Part shown: in pieces, positions 1 through 9,944 of the stretch
Numbering within the stretch: position 1 is the first letter of the stretch
Layout: each line of letters opens with the position of its first letter
NCBI RefSeq assembly: GCF_009742725.1
Contig: NZ_WPHG01000001.1
Coordinates: 1,276,001 to 1,340,000 of the forward strand
DNA from: Nitratireductor arenosus
GTDB taxonomy: Bacteria; Pseudomonadota; Alphaproteobacteria; Rhizobiales; Rhizobiaceae
Length of the DNA stretch: 64,000 nucleotides
Reading direction: 5' to 3'
The notes under the pieces: model-generated
The model's database searches: none
Told to the model about the DNA's origin: nothing
The model's input: only the letters and a program-made list of their open reading frames with translations
Made by a program: the position numbers and the translations under genes

Positions 1-1534
1 CCGCCGGCAGCCAGGTGGCGATCGCCGGCATCAGCCAGATGATGGCCATGCCGACCAGTTGCAGCGCGATGAACGGCGCGACGCCGGCATAGATGTGCCC
101 GGTGGTGATCTCCGGCGGCGCCGCCCCGCGAAGGTAAAACAGCGAAAAGCCGAAGGGCGGCGTCAGGAACGACGTCTGCAGATTGATGGCGAGCAGGATC
201 GCCAGCCACACCGGGTCGTGGCCCATCAGGATCAAGACCGGCACGATCAGCGGCAACAGGATGACGGTGATCTCGACGAAGTCGAGGAAGAAGCCGAGCA
301 CGAAAACCAGCGCCATGCAGAAGATCAGCGCCCCGGTCGGGCCGCCGGGCATGGCGGTCAGGATCTGTTCGATGCGCTCCTCGCCGCCGAGCCCGACAAA
401 GACCAGCGAGAAGATGCTGGCCGTCAGAATGGTGGCGAAGATCATCGCCGTCACCGTCATGGTCGAGGTGAGCGCCGGTTTCAGCATGCCGATGCGGGCC
501 ATGCGGGCGAGCGAGGCCAGGATCGCGGCGACGCCGGCGAGCGCCAGGCCTGTGTAGAGCGCGCCCTGGACCCAGCCGATCACGGTGACGTCGCTGCGTT
601 GCAGGCGCACCGGCGCCAGTCCCGCCGCCACGGCCAGCAGCAGCAGCGCTGCGGCGCCGAGCAGGATCAGGCTCGTCGGCGCGCCGTTGCGGTAGCCCGC
701 CATCAGCACCGCGCCGACCGCGCCGACGGAGGCGGCCTCCGACGGGGTGGCGACGCCGCCGAGGATCGCGCCGAGCACGGCGACGATCAACAGGATCGGC
801 GGCACGATCGCGCCGATAATGGCGGTGAGGTCCGGGCGGGGTTCGGACGTGTCGGCCGGCGGCGCATCGGCGGGCACGAGGAAGGCGCGCGCCAGCACGT
901 AGACGATATAGATGCCGACCAGCGTCAGACCGGGCAGCAGCGCGGCGGCGAAGGTCTGGCCGACCGAGATCGTCTCGACCGTGAACTTGCCCTGTTCGAA
1001 CTGCGCCTGCTGATAGGCGTTCGACATCACATCGGACAGGATGATCAACAGCGTCGAGGGCGGGATGATCTGGCCGAGCGTGCCGGCGGTGCAGACCACG
1101 CCCGACGCGAGCCGCGGATTGTAGCCGTTGCGGAGCATGGTCGGCAGCGCGATCATGCCCATCGCGATCACCGTCGCGCCGACGATGCCGGTCGAGGCGG
1201 CAAGCAGCGCGCCGACCAGCACGACCGAAACGCCGAGCCCGCCGCGCAGGCCGCCGAACAGCCGGCCCATTGTTTCCAGCAGTTCCTCCGCCACCCGGCT
1301 GCGTTCCAGCACCACGCCCATCAGCACGAACAGCGGGATCGCGATCAGCACGTCGTTGGTGAGAACGCCGAAGACGCGCTGGCCAAGGGCGCCGAGCAGG
1401 GTGATGTCCATCTGGCCGGCGGCCCAGCCCAGAAAGGCGAACACGGTCGCCACCCCTGCGATCGAAAACGAAACCGGAAAACCGAGCAGGATGCAGCCGA
1501 TCAGTCCGGCAAACATCAACAGGTCGAGCGGCAT
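1..1534 (-). CDS. dctM: TRAP transporter large permease subunit (DctM), partial
   Basis: This is the large membrane subunit of a tripartite ATP-independent periplasmic transporter, which takes up a solute bound by the periplasmic receptor using an ion gradient. The minus strand stays open from the ATG at 1534 to the window edge, so the C-terminus is missing. The translation starts MPLDLLMFAGLIG and is a chain of hydrophobic segments. It carries the DctM-typical stretches TNDVLIAIPLFVLMG, ASTGIVGATVIAMG, GTLGQIIPPSTLLI and, late, a segment reading INLQTSFLTPPFGFSLFYL. Its start codon shares one base with the stop codon of dctQ, which indicates translational coupling. The family call is secure; the substrate is not readable from this subunit. 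Confidence 0.93.
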   Translation of the reverse strand, partial: MPLDLLMFAGLIGCILLGFPVSFSIAGVATVFAFLGWAAGQMDITLLGALGQRVFGVLTNDVLIAIPLFVLMGVVLERSRVAEELLETMGRLFGGLRGGLGVSVVLVGALLAASTGIVGATVIAMGMIALPTMLRNGYNPRLASGVVCTAGTLGQIIPPSTLLIILSDVMSNAYQQAQFEQGKFTVETISVGQTFAAALLPGLTLVGIYIVYVLARAFLVPADAPPADTSEPRPDLTAIIGAIVPPILLIVAVLGAILGGVATPSEAASVGAVGAVLMAGYRNGAPTSLILLGAAALLLLAVAAGLAPVRLQRSDVTVIGWVQGALYTGLALAGVAAILASLARMARIGMLKPALTSTMTVTAMIFATILTASIFSLVFVGLGGEERIEQILTAMPGGPTGALIFCMALVFVLGFFLDFVEITVILLPLIVPVLILMGHDPVWLAILLAINLQTSFLTPPFGFSLFYLRGAAPPEITTGHIYAGVAPFIALQLVGMAIIWLMPAIATWLPA

Positions 1535-2037
1535 CACGCGGCGGCCTCGCGCAGGCGGGCAAGGTCGCGCAGCAGGCAGGCGACGGACTGGATCAAAAGC
1601 AGCACGCAGAAGGCCGGGATCAGCGATTTCAGCAGGAAGGAGGCCGGAATGCCGCCGACCGAGATCGGGCCTTCCAGGATCGACCAGGAATTGCGCACCG
1701 ACGGCCAGGACCAGACAAGGAGCACGGTCATCGACGGGATCAGCAGCGCGAGATGGCCGAACAGGTCGATCGCCGACTGCCGCTGCCGGCTGGCCTTGGC
1801 GTAAAAGATGTCGACGCGCACATGGCCGTCGACCAGCAGCGTGTAGCCGGCGCCGAGCATGAACAGCGTCGCGTGCAGGTAGAGCACGCTTTCGCTGAGC
1901 GCGATGAAGCTGATGCCGAAAACGTACCGCAAAAGCACGATCCCGAACTGCACCAGCACCATCAGGATCGCGCACCAGCGCACCAGATTGCCGACGGTCC
2001 GGTTCACGCTGTCGAGCCAGTCGGCAAGCGCGGTCAT
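1534..2037 (-). CDS. dctQ: TRAP transporter small permease subunit (DctQ)
   Basis: A 167-residue protein that fits the DctQ family, the small four-helix membrane partner of DctM. Hydrophobic segments lie at about residues 18-38, 48-68, 88-108 and 130-155. The motif-like stretch LGAGYTLLVDGHVRVDIFYA near residue 60 is typical of the family, with the charged positions between helices 2 and 3. It sits between dctP (52-base gap) and dctM (1-base overlap), completing the three-gene transporter. No separate promoter is visible. Confidence 0.93.
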   Translation of the reverse strand: MTALADWLDSVNRTVGNLVRWCAILMVLVQFGIVLLRYVFGISFIALSESVLYLHATLFMLGAGYTLLVDGHVRVDIFYAKASRQRQSAIDLFGHLALLIPSMTVLLVWSWPSVRNSWSILEGPISVGGIPASFLLKSLIPAFCVLLLIQSVACLLRDLARLREAAA

Positions 2038-2089
2038 GCTGCCCCCTTGTGAAGAGGTCCGCCGGCTGTGAAGCGCCGGCGGAGCCCAG

Positions 2090-3181
2090 TCAGTATTTAT
2101 AGTCGAGCGCCCGGGCGTTCATCTGCCCGTTATCGGCATAAACCATATAGTCGGCCACCGAACTGCGATAGGCCAGGAAGCTTTCCACGATCCGTTTGAC
2201 CAACTCGTCGTCGTCCTCGCGCAGATCCGCGATCACCTCGCCGGCCGCGTTGCCCAGCGCCACGATCACCTCTTCGGGCAGCTTCTTGACCTGCACGCCC
2301 TCCTCGGCGACCAGCTTCTGCAGCGCCAGCGCGTGCTTGGTGGTGTATTCGGTCCACACCGGATTGTAGAGGCTCTCGCAGGCAAGCGCGACGGCGGCCT
2401 TGAGATCGTCGGGCAGATCCTCGTAGGCCTTGGCGTTGACCACGCACTCCTCGGCCGATGACGGTTCGCCGACGCCGGGCCAGTAATAGTTCTTGGCGAC
2501 CTGGTGAAAGCCGAGCGCGCTGTCGGACCACGGGCCGATGAACTCGCCGGCGTCGAGCGCGCCCGATTGCAGCGCCTGGAACATGTCGCGGCCGCCCATC
2601 GCCTGCACCGCCATGCCGATCTTGGCGCACATCTCCGAAGCCAGGCCGGTGGTGCGGAACCGCAGGCCCTTGAGGTCGTCGACCGAGTTGATCTCGCCGC
2701 GGAACCAGCCCTGCCATTGCGGGCCGGAATTGCCGCACAGGAACGGCTTCAACCCGAACCTTGCATAGATCTCGTCGTAGAGCGCCTGACCGCCGCCATG
2801 GGCGAGCCAGCCGAACTGCTCGTCGGCCCTCAGGCCGAAGGGCTGCGAGCCGAACAACAGGATGCCCTTGGACTTCGAGCCCCAATAGGCCGGGACCGCA
2901 TGGTAGAGTTCGGCCGTACCTTCCGAGACCGCGTCGAAGACGCCGTTGCCCGGCACCAGTTCGCCGGCGGCGTAGAGCTTGACCTCGATGCGCCCGCCCG
3001 ACAGCGTGGTGATGCGGTCGGCCAGCATCTGCGCGGCCACGCCCGGCCCCGGCAGGTTTTTCGGCCAGGCCGTGACCATCTTCCATTCGCGCTTGTCCTG
3101 CGCGATGGCCGGGGTGGCCAAAGCCGCGCCGGTCGCCATGCCGCCAAGCGCGGTTTTCGTCAAAAACTCTCTGCGTTTCAT
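2090..3181 (-). CDS. dctP: TRAP transporter solute-binding protein (DctP family, TakP-like)
   Basis: The 363-residue periplasmic receptor of the TRAP system. It starts with a twin-arginine-like signal (MKRREFLTKTALGG, then a hydrophobic stretch ending ATPAIAQ), so export in the folded state is likely. The mature part contains the DctP landmarks LFGSQPFGL, a GNSGPQWQGWFRGEI stretch, LKGLRFRTTGLASEM and a binding-site Arg in FRTTG. These resemble the TakP branch described for 2-oxo acids and related carboxylates; that substrate assignment is inferred only from overall resemblance. The gene lies 86 bases downstream of hutU in the same direction, so it may be co-transcribed with the histidine-degradation genes. 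The AT-rich spacer could alternatively hold its own promoter. Confidence 0.9.
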   Translation of the reverse strand: MKRREFLTKTALGGMATGAALATPAIAQDKREWKMVTAWPKNLPGPGVAAQMLADRITTLSGGRIEVKLYAAGELVPGNGVFDAVSEGTAELYHAVPAYWGSKSKGILLFGSQPFGLRADEQFGWLAHGGGQALYDEIYARFGLKPFLCGNSGPQWQGWFRGEINSVDDLKGLRFRTTGLASEMCAKIGMAVQAMGGRDMFQALQSGALDAGEFIGPWSDSALGFHQVAKNYYWPGVGEPSSAEECVVNAKAYEDLPDDLKAAVALACESLYNPVWTEYTTKHALALQKLVAEEGVQVKKLPEEVIVALGNAAGEVIADLREDDDELVKRIVESFLAYRSSVADYMVYADNGQMNARALDYKY

Positions 3182-3267
3182 TTTTTCTCTCCCTTTTTTA
3201 TCGAATTTCCCTATTTTTTGCCCGCGATCCGAGCCATTTTTGTACGTTTTTCCGACCGCGAACGGCG

Positions 3268-4941
3268 CTAGTTCCCAAGAATCGCCGGCAGTCTCAGGCC
3301 CTTTTCACGCGCCCAGTCGAGCGCGATGTCGTAGCCGGCATCGGCATGGCGCATGACGCCGGTCGCCGGGTCGTTCCACAACACGCGCTCCAGCCGGCGT
3401 GCCGCAGCCGCGCTGCCGTCGGCGCAGATCACCATACCGGCATGCTGCGAAAAGCCCATGCCGACACCGCCGCCGTGATGCAGCGACACCCAGGTCGCGC
3501 CCGAGGCGCAGTTCAAAAGCGCGTTGAGCAGCGGCCAGTCCGAAACCGCGTCCGAACCGTCCTTCATCGCCTCGGTCTCGCGGTTGGGCGAGGCGACCGA
3601 GCCCGAATCGAGATGGTCGCGGCCGATCACGACCGGCGCCTTCAATTCGCCCTTGGCGACCATCTCGTTGAAGGCGAGGCCAAGCCGGTGGCGGTCGCCG
3701 AGCCCGACCCAGCAGATGCGCGCCGGCAGGCCCTGGAAGGCGATGCGGTCGCGCGCCATATCGAGCCAGCGGTGCAGCGGCTCGTTGTCGGGCAGGAGTT
3801 CCTTTACCTTCTCGTCGGTGCGGTAGATGTCTTCCGGGTCGCCCGAAAGCGCTGCCCAGCGGAACGGGCCGATGCCGCGGCAAAACAGCGGCCTGATATA
3901 GGCCGGCACGAAGCCGGGAAAGGCGAAGGCGTTGTCGAAACCCTCCTCCTTGGCGACCTGGCGGATATTGTTGCCGTAATCGAGCGTGGGCACGCCCTGG
4001 TTCCAGAACGCGACCATCGCCTCGACATGTTCGCGCATCGAGGCGCGGGCGGCCTTTTCCACCGCTTGCGGGTCGCTCTCGCGCTTGACGCGCCATTCGG
4101 CCAGCGACCACCCTTTCGGCAAATAGCCGTTGATCGGGTCGTGCGCCGAGGTCTGGTCGGTGACCATGTCCGGTCGCACGCCGCGCCGTACCAGTTCCGG
4201 CACGATCTCGGCGGCGTTGCCGAGCAGGCCGACCGATTTGGCCTCGCCGGCCCGGGTCCAGCGGTCGATCATCGCCAGCGCCTCGTCGAGCGAGGTCGCC
4301 TTTTCGTCGACATAGCGGGTGCGGATACGGAAATCGATGCGGCTCTCGTCGCATTCGACCGCCAGGCAGCAGGCGCCGGCCATCACCGCCGCCAGCGGCT
4401 GGGCGCCGCCCATGCCGCCGAGGCCGGCGGTCAGGATCCACTTGCCTGTCAGCTCGCCGTCATAATGCTGACGCCCGGCCTCCACGAAGGTCTCGTAGGT
4501 GCCCTGCACGATGCCCTGCGAGCCGATATAGATCCACGACCCGGCCGTCATCTGGCCGTACATCATCAGCCCCTTGCGATCGAGCTCGTTGAAATGGCTC
4601 CAGTCGGCCCAGTGCGGGACGAGGTTGGAATTGGCGATCAGCACCCGCGGCGCATCGGCATGGGTGCGGAAGACGCCGACCGGCTTGCCCGATTGCACCA
4701 GCAGGGTCTCGTCGTCGGCGAGCGTCTTCAAGGTGGCCGCGATGCGGTCGAAATCGTCCCAGGTGCGCGCGGCGCGGCCGATGCCGCCATAGACCACCAA
4801 CTCGTTTGGATTCTCGGCCACATCCGGGTCGAGATTGTTCATCAGCATTCTGAGCGGCGCTTCCGTCATCCAGCTCCTTGCGTTGAGTTCGGAGCCGCGC
4901 GGGCTGCGCACTTCACGAATATTGTGGCGGGGATTGCTCAT
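3268..4941 (-). CDS. hutU: Urocanate hydratase
   Basis: Converts urocanate to 4-imidazolone-5-propionate, the second step of histidine breakdown, using tightly bound NAD+ as an electrophile. The protein is 557 residues, the normal length for the family. It begins [19 protein letters not shown] and shows the NAD-binding Gly-rich stretch [15 protein letters not shown] near residue 170, plus the conserved C-terminal region with [19 protein letters not shown]. The ATG at 4941 was chosen because it overlaps the hutG stop by four bases (ATGA) and gives the family's usual N-terminus. The open frame extends further upstream inside hutG, which is spurious. It is the last hut enzyme gene before the TRAP genes. 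Confidence 0.97.
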   Translation of the reverse strand: MSNPRHNIREVRSPRGSELNARSWMTEAPLRMLMNNLDPDVAENPNELVVYGGIGRAARTWDDFDRIAATLKTLADDETLLVQSGKPVGVFRTHADAPRVLIANSNLVPHWADWSHFNELDRKGLMMYGQMTAGSWIYIGSQGIVQGTYETFVEAGRQHYDGELTGKWILTAGLGGMGGAQPLAAVMAGACCLAVECDESRIDFRIRTRYVDEKATSLDEALAMIDRWTRAGEAKSVGLLGNAAEIVPELVRRGVRPDMVTDQTSAHDPINGYLPKGWSLAEWRVKRESDPQAVEKAARASMREHVEAMVAFWNQGVPTLDYGNNIRQVAKEEGFDNAFAFPGFVPAYIRPLFCRGIGPFRWAALSGDPEDIYRTDEKVKELLPDNEPLHRWLDMARDRIAFQGLPARICWVGLGDRHRLGLAFNEMVAKGELKAPVVIGRDHLDSGSVASPNRETEAMKDGSDAVSDWPLLNALLNCASGATWVSLHHGGGVGMGFSQHAGMVICADGSAAAARRLERVLWNDPATGVMRHADAGYDIALDWAREKGLRLPAILGN

Positions 4942-5750
4942 GGTCGGCCTCCGGACGTCAGGGACGACGCGATCGCCTCGATGCGCGTCAGGATTTCTTT
5001 GAGATGGACCTGCAGCCACTCGGCTTTCCCGGGATCGTAGTTGAAGGGCGGGTCTTCCGAGGCCAGGTGCGAGGCCTGCGTCAATTCCATCTGGATGGCG
5101 TGCACCTTGTCAGCGGGCTTTCCGTAGTGACGCGTCGTCCAGCCGCCGCGAAACCGGCCGTTGACGACATGGCTGTAGCCGTCCGCTGCCGCGCAGATAT
5201 CGGCGACGGCCGTTTCGAACGCTGGTGCGCAGGTTCGGCCGTTATCGGTGCCGATGTTGAAGTCGGGCAGGCGGCCCTCGAAAAGGAACGGGCAGACGGA
5301 GCGGATCGAGTGGCAGTCATAAAGCACCGCCACGCCGTGGATGGCCCTGACGCGCGCGATCTCGGCCGCCAGCGCGGCGTGATAGGGCCGGTGAAACGCG
5401 TTAAGTCTCTCGGCCACGTCGGTGTCGGTCGGCTCCGCGCCCTCGCGCCAGATCGGCCGGTCGTCGAAATCCGTCGCCGGCACCAGCCCGGTCGTGTTCT
5501 GACCGGGATAAAGGCTTTGGCCGGACGGGTCGCGATTGGCGTCGATGACGTAGCGGTGGAAGGTGGCGCGCACCGTGGTGACGCCGGCCAGCAGACCGTC
5601 ATAGAGCCGGTCGACATGCCAGTCGGTGTCGGTCAGAAGCCTGCCCTGCTCGTTCAGCCGCTCGCGCACGCTATCGGGAACGAAGGTGCCCGTGTGCGGC
5701 AGGCCGAGGATGACGGGCGAGGCACCCTGGTGCACGTCGACGGGGGTCAT
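4938..5750 (-). CDS. hutG: N-formylglutamate deformylase
   Basis: Hydrolyses N-formylglutamate to glutamate and formate, the last step of the five-step histidine pathway that goes through HutF. The 270-residue protein has the FGase-family patterns [12 protein letters not shown] near the N-terminus, [32 protein letters not shown] and [12 protein letters not shown]. The His and Asp residues are expected to hold the metal. The start at 5750 overlaps the hutH stop by four bases and the gene end overlaps the hutU start by four bases, so hutH-hutG-hutU is translationally coupled. The presence of both hutF and hutG fixes the pathway variant as formiminoglutamate deiminase plus deformylase. Confidence 0.95.
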   Translation of the reverse strand: MTPVDVHQGASPVILGLPHTGTFVPDSVRERLNEQGRLLTDTDWHVDRLYDGLLAGVTTVRATFHRYVIDANRDPSGQSLYPGQNTTGLVPATDFDDRPIWREGAEPTDTDVAERLNAFHRPYHAALAAEIARVRAIHGVAVLYDCHSIRSVCPFLFEGRLPDFNIGTDNGRTCAPAFETAVADICAAADGYSHVVNGRFRGGWTTRHYGKPADKVHAIQMELTQASHLASEDPPFNYDPGKAEWLQVHLKEILTRIEAIASSLTSGGRP

Positions 5751-7282
5751 CGGGCCGCCTCCAGCTCCGGCAGGATCCCGGCGCTGACGCTGGCGTTGAG
5801 CGCGCCGGAGCGCACCAGTCCGCTCGCCGCCTCCAGATCGTCGGCCATGAAGCGGTCGACCTCGAGCGTCGGCACGACGCCGCGGATCGTTTCCAGGGCG
5901 CGCATCAGTTCCGGACCGGTCTTCAGCGGCGCGCGCAACTCGACGCCCTGGGCCGCCGTCACCGCCTCGATGCCGACGATGCCGGCCAGGTTGTCGCTCA
6001 TGGCGAGCAGGCGCCGGGCGCCGTGGCAGGCCATGGAGACGTGGTCTTCCTGATTGGCCGAGGTCGGCGTCGAATCGACCGAGGCCGGGTGCGCCATCTG
6101 CTTGTTTTCCGACATCAGCGCGGCCGACGTCACCTCGGCGATCATCAGGCCCGAGTTCAGCCCCGGTTTCTTCGCCAGGAAGGCCGGCAGGCCGAAGGAC
6201 AGCGCCGGATCGACCAGGAGCGCGATGCGGCGCTGGGCGATCGCGCCGATCTCGCAAATTGCGAGCGCGATCTGGTCGGCGGCGAAGGCCACCGGCTCGG
6301 CGTGGAAATTCCCGCCCGAGACGACGCCGTCCGAAAGCACCAGCGGGTTGTCGGTGACGGCGTTGGCTTCGATTTCGAGTGTCCGCGCCGCCATGCGCAG
6401 CAGGTCGAGGCAGGCGCCGTCGACCTGGGGCTGGCAGCGGATACAATAGGGGTCCTGCACGCGCTGGTCGCCCTCGATATGGCTTTCGCGGATCTCCGAG
6501 CCGGCCAGCAGCGCGCGCAGCGCGGCCGCAGTGTCGATCTGGCCCCGATGGCCGCGCAGGGCGTGAATTTCCGGGTGGAACGGCGCGGTCGAGCCCATGG
6601 CGGCATCCGTCGACAGCGCGCCGGTGATCAGCGCCGCGCGCGCCGCCCGGTGGGTGCGAAAAAGACCGGCGAGCGCCAGCGCGGTCGACACCTGGGTGCC
6701 GTTGATCAACGCCAGCCCTTCCTTGGCGGCAAGCACGATCGGTTGCAGTCCCGCCTTGTCGAGCGCGTCGGCGGCCGGCATGCGCTGACCCTCGAACACC
6801 GCCTCGCCCTCGCCGATCATCGCCGCCGTCATATGGGCAAGCGGTGCAAGGTCGCCCGATGCGCCGACCGACCCCTTTTCGGGAATCACCGGCAGAACGC
6901 CGCGCGCCAGCATCGCCTCGATCAGCGCTACCGTCTCCGGCCGCACGCCCGACGCGCCGCGCCCGAGCGAGATCAGCTTCAGCGCCATGATCAGCCGCAC
7001 GATGTCGTCGGAGAGCGGCGCGCCGACGCCGCAGCAATGCGACAGGATCAGATTGCGCTGCAGCGTCGCCACGTCGTGTGCCGGAATGCGCACGCTGGCG
7101 AGCTTGCCGAAGCCGGTATTGATGCCGTAGACGGCCGCATCGCCGCCGACGATGGCGGCAATGCGCGCGGCCGCGCTGGCGATGGCGGCGCGGAACTGGT
7201 CGTCGAGCATGACGGCATCGTTGCCGCGGTAGACGGCTTCCAGCGTGGCGAGCGGAACGGCGCCGGGGTACAGAACGATCAT
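5747..7282 (-). CDS. hutH: Histidine ammonia-lyase
   Basis: Removes ammonia from L-histidine to give urocanate, the first step of the pathway. The 511-residue sequence has the hallmark Ala-Ser-Gly triad in [15 protein letters not shown] near residue 140, which cyclises to the MIO electrophile. It also has the family stretches [11 protein letters not shown]-like (here [14 protein letters not shown]) and [13 protein letters not shown] followed by QEDHVSM. Length and start ([20 protein letters not shown]) agree with bacterial HutH. The gene starts 2 bases after the stop of hutI and overlaps hutG by 4 bases. Confidence 0.97.
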   Translation of the reverse strand: MIVLYPGAVPLATLEAVYRGNDAVMLDDQFRAAIASAAARIAAIVGGDAAVYGINTGFGKLASVRIPAHDVATLQRNLILSHCCGVGAPLSDDIVRLIMALKLISLGRGASGVRPETVALIEAMLARGVLPVIPEKGSVGASGDLAPLAHMTAAMIGEGEAVFEGQRMPAADALDKAGLQPIVLAAKEGLALINGTQVSTALALAGLFRTHRAARAALITGALSTDAAMGSTAPFHPEIHALRGHRGQIDTAAALRALLAGSEIRESHIEGDQRVQDPYCIRCQPQVDGACLDLLRMAARTLEIEANAVTDNPLVLSDGVVSGGNFHAEPVAFAADQIALAICEIGAIAQRRIALLVDPALSFGLPAFLAKKPGLNSGLMIAEVTSAALMSENKQMAHPASVDSTPTSANQEDHVSMACHGARRLLAMSDNLAGIVGIEAVTAAQGVELRAPLKTGPELMRALETIRGVVPTLEVDRFMADDLEAASGLVRSGALNASVSAGILPELEAAR

Positions 7283-7284
7283 TG

Positions 7285-8493
7285 TCAGTCTCTTGCCTCC
7301 ACGATGCGGCGGTAAAGCGGGTTGTCGCCGATCCGATAGGCCAGTTCGGCCGGGTGCTCGACGTCCCAGATCGCGAACTCGGCGCGCTTGCCGGGCGTAA
7401 TCGTGCCGATCTCGTCGCCGAGACCGAGCGCCAGCGCGGCCTCGCGCGTTGCGCCGGCGAGCGCTTCTTCCGGCGTCAGGCGAAACAAGGTGCAGGCCAT
7501 GTTGACCGCCAGCAGCAGCGAGGTCATCGGCGAGGAGCCCGGATTGCAGTCGGTGGCGACCGCGATCGGCACGCCGGCCGCGCGCAGCGCCGCGACCGGC
7601 GGCCGCTCGGTTTCGCGCAGGAAATAGAACGCGCCCGGCAACAGCACGGCGACGCTGCCGGCTTTCGCCATCGCGGCGACGCCGTCCTGACCGAGATATT
7701 CGAGGTGGTCGGCCGAGAGCGCCCCGTAAGACGCCGCCAGCTTCGCGCCGCCGAGATCCGACAATTGTTCGGCGTGCAGCTTGACCGGCAGGCCGAGCGC
7801 CTTGGCGCGATCGAAGACGCGCGCGATCTGACCCGGCGAAAAGGCGATGCCCTCGCAGAACCCGTCGACCGCGTCGGCCAGCCCTTCGGCCCCCGCCGCC
7901 TCCAGGCCCGGGATCGCGACCTCGTCGATATAGGCGTCGGCGCGGTCCTTGTATTCGGGGGGCACGGCATGCGCGCCGAGATAGCTGGTGCGCACGCGCA
8001 CCGGCCGCAGCTTTTCAAGCCGGCGCGCCGCGCGCAGCATCTTCAGTTCGTCCGCGACGGTCAGGCCGTAACCCGACTTGACCTCGATGGTCGCCACGCC
8101 TTCGCCGATCAGCCGGTCGAGCCGCGGCAGCGCTGATTCCACCAGCGCGTCTTCGGTAAGTGCGCGCGTGGCCGACACGGTTGAGACAATGCCGCCGCCG
8201 GCGCGCGCGATCTCCTCGTAGCTTGCGCCTTCCAGCCGCAGCTCGAATTCCCTGGCGCGATTGCCGCCGAAAACCAGATGGGTGTGGCAATCGACCAGGG
8301 CCGGGGTCGCCAGCCGGCCGCCGAACGACTCGGTTTCGACGCCGCTCCAGCCGGCTGGCATCGCATCCGCCTCGGCCGCCCAGGCGATCCGGCCGGCCTC
8401 GACGCCGATCGCGCCCCGGTCGATCAGGCCGTAGGGAGCGCCGCCCGCGTCAAGCGTGGCGATACGCAGGTCGGAAAGAATCTTGCGCGTCAT
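7285..8493 (-). CDS. hutI: Imidazolonepropionase
   Basis: A 402-residue amidohydrolase that opens the ring of 4-imidazolone-5-propionate to N-formimino-L-glutamate. The metal-site pattern is visible: [15 protein letters not shown] near residue 70, KLHAEQLSD near 240, ADHLEYLG near 265, and the Asp in [10 protein letters not shown] near 315. It is the first gene of the leftward unit hutI-hutH-hutG-hutU. It is separated by 80 bases from the divergent hutF, and the palindromic operator candidate lies in that spacer. Confidence 0.96.
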   Translation of the reverse strand: MTRKILSDLRIATLDAGGAPYGLIDRGAIGVEAGRIAWAAEADAMPAGWSGVETESFGGRLATPALVDCHTHLVFGGNRAREFELRLEGASYEEIARAGGGIVSTVSATRALTEDALVESALPRLDRLIGEGVATIEVKSGYGLTVADELKMLRAARRLEKLRPVRVRTSYLGAHAVPPEYKDRADAYIDEVAIPGLEAAGAEGLADAVDGFCEGIAFSPGQIARVFDRAKALGLPVKLHAEQLSDLGGAKLAASYGALSADHLEYLGQDGVAAMAKAGSVAVLLPGAFYFLRETERPPVAALRAAGVPIAVATDCNPGSSPMTSLLLAVNMACTLFRLTPEEALAGATREAALALGLGDEIGTITPGKRAEFAIWDVEHPAELAYRIGDNPLYRRIVEARD

Positions 8494-8535
8494 CGATGGG
8501 TCGATTTCCGGTTTTCAAAGTCAAGAATAATGCTA

Positions 8536-8551
8536 TTATGTCTAGACATAA
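8536..8551. promoter_or_regulatory. Perfect 16-bp palindrome, candidate HutC operator
   Basis: TTATGTCTAGACATAA is a perfect inverted repeat in the 80-base region between the divergent hutI and hutF genes. It contains the TGTCT/AGACA half-sites expected of a GntR/HutC-type operator. Since hutC is the gene after hutF, the natural reading is a single operator controlling both hut units, relieved by urocanate as in known HutC systems. Seen: the palindrome and its position. Inferred: binding by this HutC. Confidence 0.75.
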
Positions 8552-8573
8552 CGAGTCAATTGGAAAGAGTGCC

Positions 8574-9944
8574 ATGTTGTCGATTTTTGCGCGGGAAGCG
8601 TTGACCCAGGCCGGATGGCAGTCGAATGTTCTGGTCGAGATCGGCGCGGACGGACGGATCGCGGGCGTGAGCGCCGACGCGGCACCGGCGGCTGACAGCC
8701 ACCGTGTGGCCGCGCTCCTGCCGGCGCCCTCGAACCTGCACAGCCATACCTTCCAGCGCGCCATGGCCGGTCTGGCCGAGGCGCGCGGCCCGGCCGCCCA
8801 TGACAGTTTCTGGACCTGGCGCGAGATCATGTATCGCTTTCTCGACGTGCTGACGCCCGACGAGATCGAGGCGGTCGCCGCGCTCGCCTTCATGGAAATG
8901 CAGGAGGCCGGCTTTGCCGCCGTGGCGGAGTTCCATTATCTGCACCACCAGCCCGGCGGCGCACCCTATGCCGATCTCGGCGAACTTGGCGCCCGCATCG
9001 CCGCGGCGGCGGCCGAAACCGGCATCGGGCTCACCCTGCTGCCGGTGCATTACGCCCAGGGCGGCGTCGACGGGCGGCCGCTTTCGGGCGGCCAGTTGCG
9101 GTTCGGCAACGATCTCGACCGCTATCTGGAGCTGGCATCGCGCGCCGAGGCGACGGTGAAGGCGCTGCCCGGCGACGCCCATTGGGGATTTGCGCCCCAT
9201 TCGCTGCGCGCGGTCGGCGCCGCCGATCTCGAACGGCTGGCGGGAATGCGCGGCGACCGCCCGTTCCACATGCACATCGCCGAGCAGGAACAGGAAATCG
9301 ACGAGATGCTGGCGGTTCACGGCGCCCGGCCGGTCGAATGGCTGCTCGACAGGGTCGCGGTCGACCGGCGCTGGTGCCTGATCCATTGCACCCACATGAC
9401 CGAAAAGGAGACCGCCGGTCTCGCCGCCGCGCAGGCAACGGCGGGACTGTGCCCGGTCACCGAGGGCAATCTCGGCGACGGCATTTTCGACGGCGCGCGC
9501 TTTCGCGCCGCCGCCGGCGTGTTCGGCGTGGGCTCCGATTCCAATATCCGCATCAGCGTTGCCGAGGAACTGCGCCAGCTCGAATATTCGCAGCGGCTGC
9601 GCGACCGGCTGCGCGTCGTGCTGGCCGATGCCGGGCAGTCGAGCGGCCGGGTGCTTTACCGGACCGCGCTTGAAGGCGGCGCGCGCGCGCTCGGCCGTGA
9701 CAGCGGCGTGCTCGCGCCGGGGTTTTGGGCCGATCTGGTCGCGATCGATCCGGCACGCTCCGCGCTTTGTGGTCCAGACGGTGACCCTCTGCTCGACGGC
9801 TGGATCTTCGCCGGCGGCAACGAAACCGTGACCGATCTGTGGTCGGCCGGCCGCCACAGGGTCCGCGACGGACGGCATCTCGGCCGCGAGGCGATCGTCG
9901 CGCGCTATGCAAGCTGCATGGAATCGGTCAGGGCACGGCTATGA
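8574..9944 (+). CDS. hutF: Formimidoylglutamate deiminase
   Basis: Deaminates N-formimino-L-glutamate to N-formyl-L-glutamate plus ammonia; HutG then finishes the pathway. The 456-residue amidohydrolase shows LHSHTFQRAMAGL near residue 60, MHIAEQEQEIDEM near 235, LIHCTHMTEKE near 270 and VGSDSNIRIS near 320, which together form the metal-binding and catalytic set. The ATG at 8574 follows a GGAAAG ribosome-binding site. Starts further upstream would run through the operator palindrome, so they were rejected. Its stop overlaps the hutC start by four bases. Confidence 0.95.
   Translation: MLSIFAREALTQAGWQSNVLVEIGADGRIAGVSADAAPAADSHRVAALLPAPSNLHSHTFQRAMAGLAEARGPAAHDSFWTWREIMYRFLDVLTPDEIEAVAALAFMEMQEAGFAAVAEFHYLHHQPGGAPYADLGELGARIAAAAAETGIGLTLLPVHYAQGGVDGRPLSGGQLRFGNDLDRYLELASRAEATVKALPGDAHWGFAPHSLRAVGAADLERLAGMRGDRPFHMHIAEQEQEIDEMLAVHGARPVEWLLDRVAVDRRWCLIHCTHMTEKETAGLAAAQATAGLCPVTEGNLGDGIFDGARFRAAAGVFGVGSDSNIRISVAEELRQLEYSQRLRDRLRVVLADAGQSSGRVLYRTALEGGARALGRDSGVLAPGFWADLVAIDPARSALCGPDGDPLLDGWIFAGGNETVTDLWSAGRHRVRDGRHLGREAIVARYASCMESVRARL

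Noticed and set aside
59-1804. A 581-codon open frame on the plus strand
   Set aside because: It is antisense to dctM/dctQ. The product is a Gln/Arg/His/Asp-rich string without family features, as produced by high-GC codon bias.
3346-5040. A 564-codon plus-strand frame
   Set aside because: Antisense to hutU, which is unmistakable on the minus strand.
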